From positions 1,302,001 to 1,366,000 of the forward strand of contig OX637626.1 in assembly GCA_951802195.1 (NCBI GenBank): 64,000 nucleotides of DNA, in the 5' to 3' direction. The position numbers and the translations under genes were made by a program. The DNA is from Tausonia pullulans (Eukaryota > Basidiomycota > Tremellomycetes > Cystofilobasidiales > Mrakiaceae). Shown one piece after another: positions 33,525 through 42,471 of the stretch (position 1 is the first letter of the stretch; the number at the start of each line of letters is the position of its first letter). The notes beneath the pieces were generated by a model. It made no database searches and was not told where the DNA came from. It worked only from the letters and a program-made list of their open reading frames with translations.

Positions 33525-33876
33525 CGAGAGCAGGCGGTTCCTGCTCCTATATGAGCCTCATACTCTTATATATAGCTCGACTCTGCCGCGCGACGTTCGA
33601 GTCCGACGCACGATCCCTCGCGCGTCCCCCTACCTCTCTTTTCCTTTTTTCCCTCGAGTTGCCCTCCATCCTCTACCAGCCTTTCTTCCGTACCTTTTGT
33701 CCGCCCCGGCCGACTAACGGTCCTACCCTTGGCTGGTCTTCTGCTCTTCCGTATAGGTGCGCTCGATGCGAATGATCCTCTACCAGCCTTTCTTCCGTAC
33801 CTTTTGTCCGCCCCGGCCGACTAACGGTCCTACCCTTGGCTGGTCTTCTGCTCTTCCGTATAGGTCGAGCTTCTCG
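33525..33876 (+). repeat. 3' LTR of the second copia element
   Basis: It matches the 5' LTR but is longer (352 versus 273 bp), because a block starting CCTCTACCAGCC and ending in CTTCCGTATAGG (about 33669 onward) is repeated in tandem about 108 bp later. It ends TTCTCG at 33876, where the inverted gag fragment starts. Confidence 0.75.
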
Positions 33877-34082
33877 GTGGCTAGTCTTGAGGATATCCCA
33901 TGCCTCCTTTGCTGTCTCGCACGCGGCGATTCGCAGGAGGTTCCCGTCCGAGACTGCCATCTGGATGCGGTGGAGGGCGAACTCGTTCCTCTCGTCCCAT
34001 GTCGAGGCGGCGAGGGAGCCTGCTGCGTCTTCTGCAGTGGCGACTGGCCTCGTCTCCGTGCCCAAGACGAGGGACTTGCACT
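33877..34082 (-). mobile_element. 206-bp inverted gag fragment of the first copia family
   Basis: It is the reverse complement of 34542-34747, within the gag of the neighbouring whole-looking copia element, with no length difference (paired coordinates sum to 68624). It lies between the 3' LTR of the second copia element and the 5' LTR at 34083. It is best read as the inner remnant of the left inverted arm. Confidence 0.85.
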
Positions 34083-34386
34083 TGTTGAAGATTGTGGCTG
34101 TGGTGGCTGTGGAGGCTTTGGAGGCTGTGGTGGCTGTGGTGGCTGTGGTGGCTGTGTGGTGGCGCCGTGAGAGCGCTGCGCGGAGTGCCGCGCACAGCTT
34201 TTGAATATTCCTTGCCGCATAGCTACACTATTTAAGCTCACTTCTTCTCTCCTGGCAGTGAACCTTCACTTGTTCTGAAGGTTCTCTACCAGGTTCGTAC
34301 CTTTCCTTACATAGCCACTGCCTATATCACTTGTTCTGAAGGTTCTCTACCAGACCCTCTCTCTCGTTGGCAGGCTAATCGCAACA
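34083..34386 (+). repeat. 5' LTR of the right copia element (repeat-bearing type)
   Basis: A 304-bp LTR that starts TGTTGAAGATTG, carries the GGCTGTGGT-type 9-nt array and ends CGCAACA. It is close to the solo LTR at 31366-31673 and clearly different from its partner 3' LTR in the first half. CTATTTAAG in the middle is a TATA-like word. Confidence 0.88.
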
Positions 34387-34426
34387 CGTTATCAGCACCA
34401 CTTGCACATCACGCGACACTACCGCC

Positions 34427-37400
34427 ATGTCGTCGCCATTCGCCACCGAGAAGCACCTCCGACTCTTCAAGCTCGACAAGCTCGATGGATCCAACTACCC
34501 TACCAGGTCCATCCGCATGCAGATCGCGCTCTCGGAATGCAAGTGCAAGTCCCTCGTCTTGGGCACAGAGACGAGGCCCGTCGCCACTGCAGAAGACGCA
34601 GCAGGCTCCCTCGCCGCCTCGACATGGGACGAGAGGAACGAGTTCGCCCTCCACCGCATCCAGATGGCAGTCTCGGACGGGAACCTCCTGCGAATCGCCG
34701 CGTGCGAGACAGCAAAGGAGGCATGGGATATCCTCAAGACTAGCCACAAGGTCGAAGGCACGGCAGGGAAGCTCATCGTGCAGAAGAAGCTGAGGGACCT
34801 GCGGATGGACGAAGGCTCGTCAGCGCAGGCCTACATCGAGGAGTTCGAGACGCTAGTCGCAGAGGCAGAGTCTCTCAACATGGACGTCATCAAGAACCCC
34901 GAACAGCTCGCCCTCCAGTTCCTCTCTGGCCTTCCCCCATCCCTCGAGACGTTCGCAGACGTCGTCTCCCTCCAGTACCAGGAATCCGAGAAGGTGCTCA
35001 CACCGAAGCTCGTCACCACCTCGCTCCTCTCCCACATCCGCACCAAGTCCTCTCGATCTGGCGGCAGTCACTCCAGTCACTCCACCGAGGACTCGGCCCT
35101 CAAGGTCGACAAGGCGACGGCAGTCTGCCACGCGTGCGGGAAGAAGGGGCACTTCAAGGCAGAGTGCTACAGCATGGTCGGCAAGCCGAAGGATCACCAA
35201 GGGAAGGGAGGCAGAAGGGATAGGAGGAGGGAACACGGGAGAAGGAAGGAGGAGGGAGGGAGGAATGCCAGCAAGGCATCCAGCGACGCTTGGAACGCTT
35301 CGGACGCCTGGGGACTCTTGGCCGGCGAGCCATTGCCCCAGCACCGGGCGGCCGGTGGTCACTCTCAGAGTGGAGCAAGAGCCAGACCCACCCAGTCGGC
35401 CCACTCTGTCGCCACCAACACAAGCAAGACGCCGTGGATCGCAGACACCGGTTGTAGCAACCACATCACCAGCAACCGCGCGGATCTCGTCGACTTTGAG
35501 CCCTTCGTCACTGCCATCAGGGTAGCAGACAAACGGACGGTCAACACCGTCGGCAGGGGCCACATGCACGTCACCGCCAGAATCAACGGCAACGAGCTCG
35601 CCTACCGGATCTCCAACGTCTACTACATCCCCCACTTTGCCAACCTGCTCTCCGTCGGCCAGCTCACCAAGCGTGGCGCCGAGGTCGTCTTCAGGGGGGA
35701 CCACTGTGAGTTCAGGAAGGGTGGGAAGACGTTCATGAAGGGAGTCAGCTGGGGAAGGAATCTCTGGAAGCTCGACATCCACACCGCAGGACGCGCCGCA
35801 GGACGCACCGCGATGGGCGACACTGCAGCATACAAGCTCGACGAGAAGGAGCAGGTCGCGATCCTCCACCGTAGACTCGGCCACGCCTCGCCGACGGCCA
35901 TGAAACGCCTGGCCAAGGACCACCTTCTGCCCGACGTCAGCGAGGACGAAATCCAGCAGTTTGCCAAACAAGTCTGCGTACCTTGTCTCCAAGGGAAGCA
36001 GCACCGGTCTCCATTCCCAACCTCCACCACCAAGGCCAAGCAGGTCCCCGACCTCGTCCACTCTGACCTCCAAGGACCCATGCCGGTCTCCTCCCACCAG
36101 AACAGGTCGTACATGATGACCATCTGGGACGATGCCACCCAGTACCACTGGTCCTTCGCCCTCGAGAGGAAGTCGGAGGCGTACCAGACGTTTGTGGACT
36201 GGAGCAAGAGGGTGGAGAAGGCGACAGGGAGGTCAGTCAGGACACTGAGGACTGACAACGGTGGAGAGTACAAGTCAAAGGTATTCCAGACGTACCTCCG
36301 CCAACACGGCATCCTCCACCAGACGACCATCCCCGACACCCCCGAGCAGAACGGCAAGGCCGAGCGAGGGAATCGGACGATCGAGGAGAAGATCACCTGC
36401 CTCCTGCATGATTCCGACACCCTGGTCAACCGGGGATCGTACTGGGCAGAGGCGATGAACTGTGCGACGTACCTCATCAACCGCACTCCCACGTCAACCC
36501 TCGACGGCAAGACCCCCTACGAGGCACTCCACGGTGAGAAGCCTCCGCTTGCACACCTCCGCATATTCGGATCGATCGCGTACGCCCACGACAGAACGCA
36601 CAAGAAGCATCAGTCCAAGACGATCAAGTGCATCTTCCTCGGGTACGGGGAGGACGAGGGCAAGAAGGCGTATCGGCTCCAGGTCTATGGAGACCCAAAC
36701 AGGAGGATCCTCTTCTCCCGCAACGTCACGTTCGACGAGAGATCGAACGGGCCCGGGGAGGCAGAGCTGCCGCTGGCAGTTGTCGACGACAAGGGGGAGG
36801 ACAAGCGGGAAGGCGAGAAGACAGGAGGAGATGACAAGATGCCACAGGAGCACAACTCGCAGAAGCACTACTCACAGGAGGAGCAGGAGCACGAAGCTCC
36901 CTCCGACATGGCACCGGCGCCAGCGGAACCGAGGCAGCGGCAACAAGATGTCGCACCTCCAGCGTCCAGTGGGAGGCCGCAGCGTAGCAGGCAGCCACCT
37001 GCAGAGTATTGGAAACTCCCCCAGCATCAAGCATCATCCCATCACACCGTCGAGGACCAGCCCTCTACCTACGAGGAGTTTGCAGGGTACGTGCCTCTTG
37101 CCAAGCCGTATCACCACCCTCCACGACCTCTTCCCACTCTCCCTCCACCGACAGTCCCCAAGACCTTCCATGACGCGCTCGAGAGCCCTCACGCCGAGTA
37201 CTGGAAGGCAGCCATGGACGACGAGATGGAGTCGATGGAATCGAACGGAGTCTGGGAGCTCGTCGACGCGCCGCCGGACAGGAAGTCGGTGGGCGGCAGA
37301 TGGGTCTACGCGCTGAAGAAGGACAACGACGGCCAGGTCGTCAAGTTCAAGGCCAGATGGGTAGCCAAGGGATACTCACAGAGGGAGGGCATTGACTACG

Positions 37401-38830
37401 AGGAGACGTACGCACCCGTCTCCCGCATGAACACCCTCCGCATCTTCTTCGCCATCGCCGCCACCGACGATCTCAACCTCCTCCAGGGCGACTTCAAGAC
37501 TGCGTTCCTCACCGCACCCCTCGTCGAGACGGTCTACATGGACCAGCCGGAAGGGTACGAGATGAAGGGGGAGAGGAGCGGGCAGAAGCTCGTCGCTCAC
37601 CTCCTCAAGGCTCTCTACGGCCTCAAGCAAGCCTCTCTCGCCTTCTACCTCCGGTCCAGCAGGTTCTTCGACACCATCGATCTCCACCACATCGAGGCAG
37701 ACCACTGCCTGTACGTCGGGTGGAAGGACGGCCGACGGCGCCTCCTTGTGCAGTACGTGGATGACTTTGCGATTGCTGGGAGCAGGGACGATATCGAGGA
37801 GATCATGGAGGCGATCAAGGAGGAGTTCGTCATCGACGAACGAGGACAGCTGGACGGAGGGATGATGCTAGGGATGGAGGTCAAGCGGGACAGAGTCAGG
37901 AAGACCATCACGCTGACCCAGCGACGCTACGCGGACGATGTCCTCGAGCGGTTCGGTCTCAGCATCGCCAAGCCAGCACGGACGCCCATGGACGAGCACA
38001 AGCAGCTTGCCATCAGCGAGGGGTCCATGTCCGAGGACATGCGGGGAGCAGATCAGTCAATGTACCTCCAAGCAGTCGGCTCCCTCATGTACCTCATGGT
38101 CTGCACACGTCCAGACCTGGCCTATTCAGTGGGAGTCGTCAGCCGGTTCAGCCACGACCCCAAGGCCATCCATTGGGCAGCCGTCAAGCGCATCTTGCGC
38201 TATGTCGCTCGCACCCGCTCCCGCGGACTCACGCTGGGAGGACATCCCGACTCGCCGCTCGTCGAGGTTTGGACCGACTCGGACTACGCAGGCGACCACG
38301 AAACGCGCCGCTCCACGACTGGATTCGCCATCAAGGTCTATGGCAGCACCGTCGTGTGGGTCAGTCGCAGGCAGAAGGCAATCAGCAGATCCTCGCACGA
38401 GTCAGAGTACGTCGCTTTGTCTCAGGCCTGTCAAAACGTTGTCTGGGTCTCCAAGCTCCTGCAGCAGATCGGCTACATCGTCGACGACCCGATCCCCGTC
38501 CACGTCGACAACCAAGGGGCGATCGAGACGACGAAGAACGGCAACCACTCGGAACGGACAAAGCACATCGATGTCGCGTACAAGTATGGACGCGAACTCC
38601 ACCAGTCAGGCACCATCTCGCTCCGCTACTGCCCGACGGACTCGATGCTCGCAGACATTCTCACCAAGCCTTTGGGCTGGGAGAAGCTGGAGAGATTCAG
38701 AGGTGGACTTGGGGTTGGGCCAGGCAGTGCGCAGGAAGGGCTCGACGCTGCGCTCGTCACGTCGAGTGGGAGTGTTGGAAATTGTGGTGGTGGCGCCGTG
38801 AGAGCGCCGCGCGGGGCGCTGGACCCGTGA
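34427..38830 (+). CDS. copia gag-pol polyprotein, open throughout
   Basis: A single 1467-codon frame. In order it shows a gag domain (residues 1-220), knuckle CHACGKKGHFKAEC (about 228), protease IADTGCSNHITSN (about 338), GAG-pre-integrase HRRLGHASPTAMKR with CVPCLQGKQ (about 480-530), integrase core (LRTDNGGEYKSK, TPEQNGKAERGNRTIEE, about 560-720), reverse transcriptase (about 930-1160, YVDDFAIAG) and RNase H (DSDYAGDHETRRS, about 1280). The last 19 or so codons and the stop lie inside the 3' LTR. The expected order PR-INT-RT-RH marks it as Ty1/copia (Pseudoviridae). Confidence 0.93.
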   Translation: MSSPFATEKHLRLFKLDKLDGSNYPTRSIRMQIALSECKCKSLVLGTETRPVATAEDAAGSLAASTWDERNEFALHRIQMAVSDGNLLRIAACETAKEAWDILKTSHKVEGTAGKLIVQKKLRDLRMDEGSSAQAYIEEFETLVAEAESLNMDVIKNPEQLALQFLSGLPPSLETFADVVSLQYQESEKVLTPKLVTTSLLSHIRTKSSRSGGSHSSHSTEDSALKVDKATAVCHACGKKGHFKAECYSMVGKPKDHQGKGGRRDRRREHGRRKEEGGRNASKASSDAWNASDAWGLLAGEPLPQHRAAGGHSQSGARARPTQSAHSVATNTSKTPWIADTGCSNHITSNRADLVDFEPFVTAIRVADKRTVNTVGRGHMHVTARINGNELAYRISNVYYIPHFANLLSVGQLTKRGAEVVFRGDHCEFRKGGKTFMKGVSWGRNLWKLDIHTAGRAAGRTAMGDTAAYKLDEKEQVAILHRRLGHASPTAMKRLAKDHLLPDVSEDEIQQFAKQVCVPCLQGKQHRSPFPTSTTKAKQVPDLVHSDLQGPMPVSSHQNRSYMMTIWDDATQYHWSFALERKSEAYQTFVDWSKRVEKATGRSVRTLRTDNGGEYKSKVFQTYLRQHGILHQTTIPDTPEQNGKAERGNRTIEEKITCLLHDSDTLVNRGSYWAEAMNCATYLINRTPTSTLDGKTPYEALHGEKPPLAHLRIFGSIAYAHDRTHKKHQSKTIKCIFLGYGEDEGKKAYRLQVYGDPNRRILFSRNVTFDERSNGPGEAELPLAVVDDKGEDKREGEKTGGDDKMPQEHNSQKHYSQEEQEHEAPSDMAPAPAEPRQRQQDVAPPASSGRPQRSRQPPAEYWKLPQHQASSHHTVEDQPSTYEEFAGYVPLAKPYHHPPRPLPTLPPPTVPKTFHDALESPHAEYWKAAMDDEMESMESNGVWELVDAPPDRKSVGGRWVYALKKDNDGQVVKFKARWVAKGYSQREGIDYEETYAPVSRMNTLRIFFAIAATDDLNLLQGDFKTAFLTAPLVETVYMDQPEGYEMKGERSGQKLVAHLLKALYGLKQASLAFYLRSSRFFDTIDLHHIEADHCLYVGWKDGRRRLLVQYVDDFAIAGSRDDIEEIMEAIKEEFVIDERGQLDGGMMLGMEVKRDRVRKTITLTQRRYADDVLERFGLSIAKPARTPMDEHKQLAISEGSMSEDMRGADQSMYLQAVGSLMYLMVCTRPDLAYSVGVVSRFSHDPKAIHWAAVKRILRYVARTRSRGLTLGGHPDSPLVEVWTDSDYAGDHETRRSTTGFAIKVYGSTVVWVSRRQKAISRSSHESEYVALSQACQNVVWVSKLLQQIGYIVDDPIPVHVDNQGAIETTKNGNHSERTKHIDVAYKYGRELHQSGTISLRYCPTDSMLADILTKPLGWEKLERFRGGLGVGPGSAQEGLDAALVTSSGSVGNCGGGAVRAPRGALDP

Positions 38831-39041
38831 GGTATCGGACCCGCGAGGTGACAGACACGCCTCCTTTTCTTTGCCACATAGCTAAACTATTTAAGCCCAC
38901 ATTTTCTCCCCTGGCAATTGACCTTCACTTGTTCTGAAGGTCCTCTACCAGGTTCGTACCTTTCGTAGTCACTGCCTATGGACACACTTGTTCTGAAGGT
39001 TCTCTACCAGACCCTCTCTCGTTGGCAGGCTAATCGCAACA
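38773..39041 (+). repeat. 3' LTR of the right copia element (short type)
   Basis: A 269-bp LTR, TGTTGGAAATTG...CGCAACA, without the 9-nt array. It is an exact-length mirror of 26486-26754. The polyprotein stop codon at 38828-38830 lies inside it. Confidence 0.9.
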
Positions 39042-41884
39042 CTCAGAACTATGACAACCTCGACGACCTCATCGATGCCGCCATCAAGTGGGACAACGCC
39101 CTCGTTGATTTCCGTCACGCCCACACACCCCGCAACGTCAACCGCCCTACCGTCGTCTCAGTCGTCCCTCCCGCTCGCCGTACCTTTATCCCAGTCACCC
39201 CTATGGGCAGAACCTCATTCACCGGCCCCGTTCCCATGGAGGTCGATGCCACCTCTCGCCCACGCGGCCCTCTCTCCGACGCAGAGAAGGAGCGTCGGAG
39301 ACGTGACGGCCTCTGCCTGTACTGCGCCAGCAAGGACCACCAAGTCATCAACTGCCCTATTGCCCCTGCCCCTCGCCGATCCTTCTACGTCTCGGCTATC
39401 TCGGCCACCAATACCGCCACGGCGCCTCTCATTCGGCCACCATCAAGGAGATCCTCAACGATCAAGACGCAACGTGACTAGCCAAGTGCCCCGACTCACC
39501 AACTTTATCTTCTTCACCTGCCAATGGATCCTCGCTTTTCGATAACGTTTCTGGACCCCCTCTTTACTCCTTTTTTATTCAGAACACCAAAATATCACCT
39601 CACGGTCCTCCCATGCCCCCCCCCCCCGGTCGACCGCTTCCCACTATCCTCCAACCCGTTCCACTGCCTTTCCACCGACGACATCCCCACGGCTTCCTTT
39701 CACGAGGAAGATCACGTCGTCCTACCCCTCTCCATCGCCTTCGAATCCACCTCGTTCAACACCTATGCACTTCTCGACAGCGGTGCCACCTCCAACTTCA
39801 TCGACTCGTCCCTCGTCGATGCACACTCAATTCCACTCGTTGTCAAGAACGTCCCTCGCGCCCTCGAGGTCGTTGACGGCCGCCCGATCGCATCGGGAGC
39901 CGTCACGCATCATACCTCTCCACTGGCCCTCACCATCTCTAGGCATCGACACACCGAATCCCTCTCTTTCGACGTCACCTCCCTTGGCCACTATCCGATC
40001 ATCCTCGGTATCCCCTGGCTCAAACGACACAATCCCTCGATCGACTGGCCAGCGCATCACCTCGTCTTCGATTCGCAGTACTGCCTGAGTTCCTGTCTCT
40101 CACGAGAACCCCCCACCACAGCCAAATCCCTCAGTCAAGCTCCTTCACCTACTCCTCACACCGTTTCGTCATCCCCGCTCTCGCCCTCGCCCTCGCCCTC
40201 GCCCGTCAGCCTGCGTCCATGTTAGGATTGGCCCAAGGGTCAAGGGCGGAGGAGGATGAGTGAGGGGAGGGGCGTCGATGGAACAGTAGACTGAAGAGCT
40301 GGTAGTGACACAGGCTCGCTTGGGGTCTTGGGCAGGTTTATCGTATCCAAATGATAGTCAGAGTGTAGAACAAAGGGTACGATGAACTAAGCGTCTTATG
40401 GACTAAAGGGAAATAAACAAAGAGTGTGGGACAGTGTGGCTGAAGAGTGACCGAAGGTGCGGGAGCCAAGTAAGTAAGGGGGATCGATGTACGCAAGCGC
40501 GGAGCCAAGGTGGCGGGTCCGCGAGAACCTGACAGCAACATAGGCGCGGAGCCCATGTGATAAATCTGTGAGATCCTGACAGTCCACTCCTCCCTCCTGT
40601 AATCTCCGCCACTCGGTCTTCGCCTTACTTTTCTGTTATCCCGCCTACGGACCCGCTCGACCCCCCGGACCGCGAACCTTCGCCCTCGGAGGTCGACGTT
40701 CCCGCCATCGTCCCACCGGAGTACCACGCCTACCTCAAGGTTTTCGAGAAGTCCTCAGCCTCGGAACTACCCCCTCATCGGCCATACGACCATGCCATCA
40801 CTCTCAAGGACAACACGCAGCCACCCTTCGGGCCAATCTATGGTCTCTCATCGGTCGAACTCGGCGCCCTTCGTGAGTTCCTCGACGAGAACCTCGCCAA
40901 AGGTTTCATCGTCCCCTCGAAGTCGCCTGCCGCTGCTCCCATCCTTTTCGTCAAGAAGAAGGACAAATCTCTCCGCCTCTGCGTCGACTACCGCCGTCTC
41001 AATGCTATCACCATCAAGAATCGGTGCCCGCTCCCACTCATCTCGGAACCCCTTGACCGGCTGGCCACTGCCAAGTTCTTCACCAAACTCGACCTCCGAG
41101 GCGCCTACAACCTCGTTCGGATCGCCCCGGGTGATGAATGGAAGACTGCCTTCCGCTGTCGCTACCGGCTGTTCGAGTACAACGTTATGCCCTTTGGGCT
41201 GACGAACGCACCAGCTACATTCCAGCACTTTATGAACGACACCCTCCGCGACCTCCTCGACATCTCCGTCATCGTCTATCTAGACGATATCCTCATATTT
41301 TCCCCCACCCTCGACACACATCGCCAACACGTTGCCACTGTCCTCGAGCGCCTCCTGGCAGCGCGCCTCTGGGTCAAACCGGAGAAGTGCGCCTTCCACC
41401 AGAACGAGGTCGATTTCCTCGGCTATATCATCAGCGCTCTAGGCATCAAGATGGATCCCTCCAAGATCTCAGCCGTCACAGACTGGCCGGCACCCACTTC
41501 GGTCAGACACATCCAGTCCTTCCTCGGATTCGCCAACTTCTACCACCGTTTCGTCCACCGGTTCTCAAAAGTCGTCGCCCCCATTACGTCCCTCCTCAAG
41601 AAAGGCGTCCCCTTCCACTTCGGACCGGATCAACTCGCCGCTTTCAAGACCCTCAAGACCAAGTTCACCTCGTCTGCCGTCCTCACCGTCTTTGATCCCT
41701 CGTTCCCCCTCGTCCTCGAGACAGACTCATCCGATTTCGCCGTTGCCGGCGTTCTCTCGCAACGCGCCGTCGCCCAGCGCTCGCCTCTCCGCCCGATCGC
41801 CTTCTACTCGCGCAAACTCAACCCGGCCGAACTCAACTACGAGATCCATGACAAGGAAATGTTGGCGATCATCGAGTGCCTCAA
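39042..41884 (+). mobile_element. Ty3/gypsy chromovirus, right copy (broken)
   Basis: Mirror of the left copy: gag C-terminus with knuckle, protease, solo LTR, reverse transcriptase ([36 protein letters not shown]) and the start of RNase H. Integrase, chromodomain and 3' LTR are missing, because the copy is cut off at 41884. Its 5' side begins at the copia LTR. It is a broken fossil, with at least two large interruptions besides the truncation. Confidence 0.88.
40220..40581 (-). mobile_element. solo LTR in the chromovirus (right arm copy)
   Basis: A 362-bp LTR flanked by GTCCA on both sides (40215-40219 and 40582-40586). Site, duplication and sequence mirror those at 24946-25307. Confidence 0.92.
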
Positions 41885-42352
41885 TGTTAGGATTGGCCCA
41901 AGGGTCGATGGCAGAGAAGATTGGGCGAGGAGAGGGACGTTGGTGACGAAGTGTACTGAGAGCGGAGGTGGGTGATGAGATGGAACTGAGGTGGCGGAGT
42001 GTCAGGATCTAGCGGACTGGCTACCTCGACCCTACGCCTGGCCAACGCGGCGCCAATAGCCTTTCCCTTGCTTGATCAGCATTCCCATTCCTTTATTCCT
42101 TTGTTGCCTCATCTGTCCCACACTCTTTGCTTTCTAATCTTTCTCATCACTTCCTTGTTCTCATCACTCGTCCATAAAACGCTCAGTTCATCGTAGATTT
42201 TGTTCTGCACTCTGACTATCATTTGCATTCGACAAACCTGCTCAAGACCTCGAAGCGAGCCTGTGTCACTGCCAGCAATTCAGTCTACTACTCCACCTAC
42301 ACCCCTCTTCTCACCCATTATCCTCAGCCCTCGACCTTTGGGTCGGTCCAAT
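41885..42352. mobile_element. two gypsy-family LTR pieces in opposite orientation
   Basis: 41885-42000 is the 116-bp terminal part of an LTR on the minus strand (TGTTAGGATTGGCCC on plus). It is followed immediately by a plus-strand LTR from TGTCAGGATC at 42001 to about 42352, whose far end is diverged. The head-to-head junction closes the island, and host sequence resumes after it. No target duplication is evident. Confidence 0.75.
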
Positions 42353-42471
42353 GTTCCGCCTCGTTTCACTCATCTGCGAACCCTCTCGCGATAGAGGGCA
42401 AACAAAGACGCAATTGATACTCGTGGACGTGGAAAAAAAATGAGCTCGTAAAGAAAGAAAGAGAATGCCGA

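Larger units (their letters stand above)
28693..33876 (+). mobile_element. second Ty1/copia family element (broken), between the inverted arms
   Basis: A plus-strand element with gag (from 28970), aspartic protease LVLDSGATDHMVDN (about 29950), GAG-pre-integrase HDRLGHLN and CSSCILGKG, integrase core (about 30660-31100), reverse transcriptase (FLNGGIDEQVFLRPPQG, STHVDDEMIACS) and RNase H (GSADADWHGC, STAEAEFMAAS), up to about 33540. It is only distantly related to the other copia family here. Its LTRs are 28693-28965 and 33525-33876. A G run (33518-33524) just before the 3' LTR is the likely polypurine tract. A solo LTR of the other copia family sits between integrase and reverse transcriptase. 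About two breaks, counting that insertion. It is a fossil, but still recent enough to be easily read. Confidence 0.88.
34083..39041 (+). mobile_element. Ty1/copia element, right copy, looks whole
   Basis: A 5' LTR (34083-34386), one long gag-pol frame and a 3' LTR (38773-39041) are present. TTATCAGCAC, a word often seen just inside copia 5' LTRs, follows the 5' LTR and may overlap the primer-binding site. The two LTRs are of different sequence types, and the flanking bases (GCACT and CTCAG) do not match as a target duplication, so the ends do not reflect one simple insertion. On the right it abuts chromovirus gag. Confidence 0.9.
36820..41884. repeat. right arm of the ~5-kb inverted repeat
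   Basis: Mirror of 23643-28692. It starts inside the copia polyprotein before the reverse transcriptase and ends abruptly in the chromovirus RNase H region, where an LTR begins at 41885. It includes the copia 3' LTR, gypsy gag and protease, a solo LTR and gypsy reverse transcriptase. Confidence 0.93.

Noticed and set aside
34091-34162. Regular short repeats that could suggest a CRISPR-like array
   Set aside because: The units are contiguous 9-mers without spacers, in a eukaryotic LTR.
34853-36148. 431-codon minus-strand open frame opposite the copia gag-integrase
   Set aside because: It is the antisense of the open polyprotein with biased composition and no recognisable domain.
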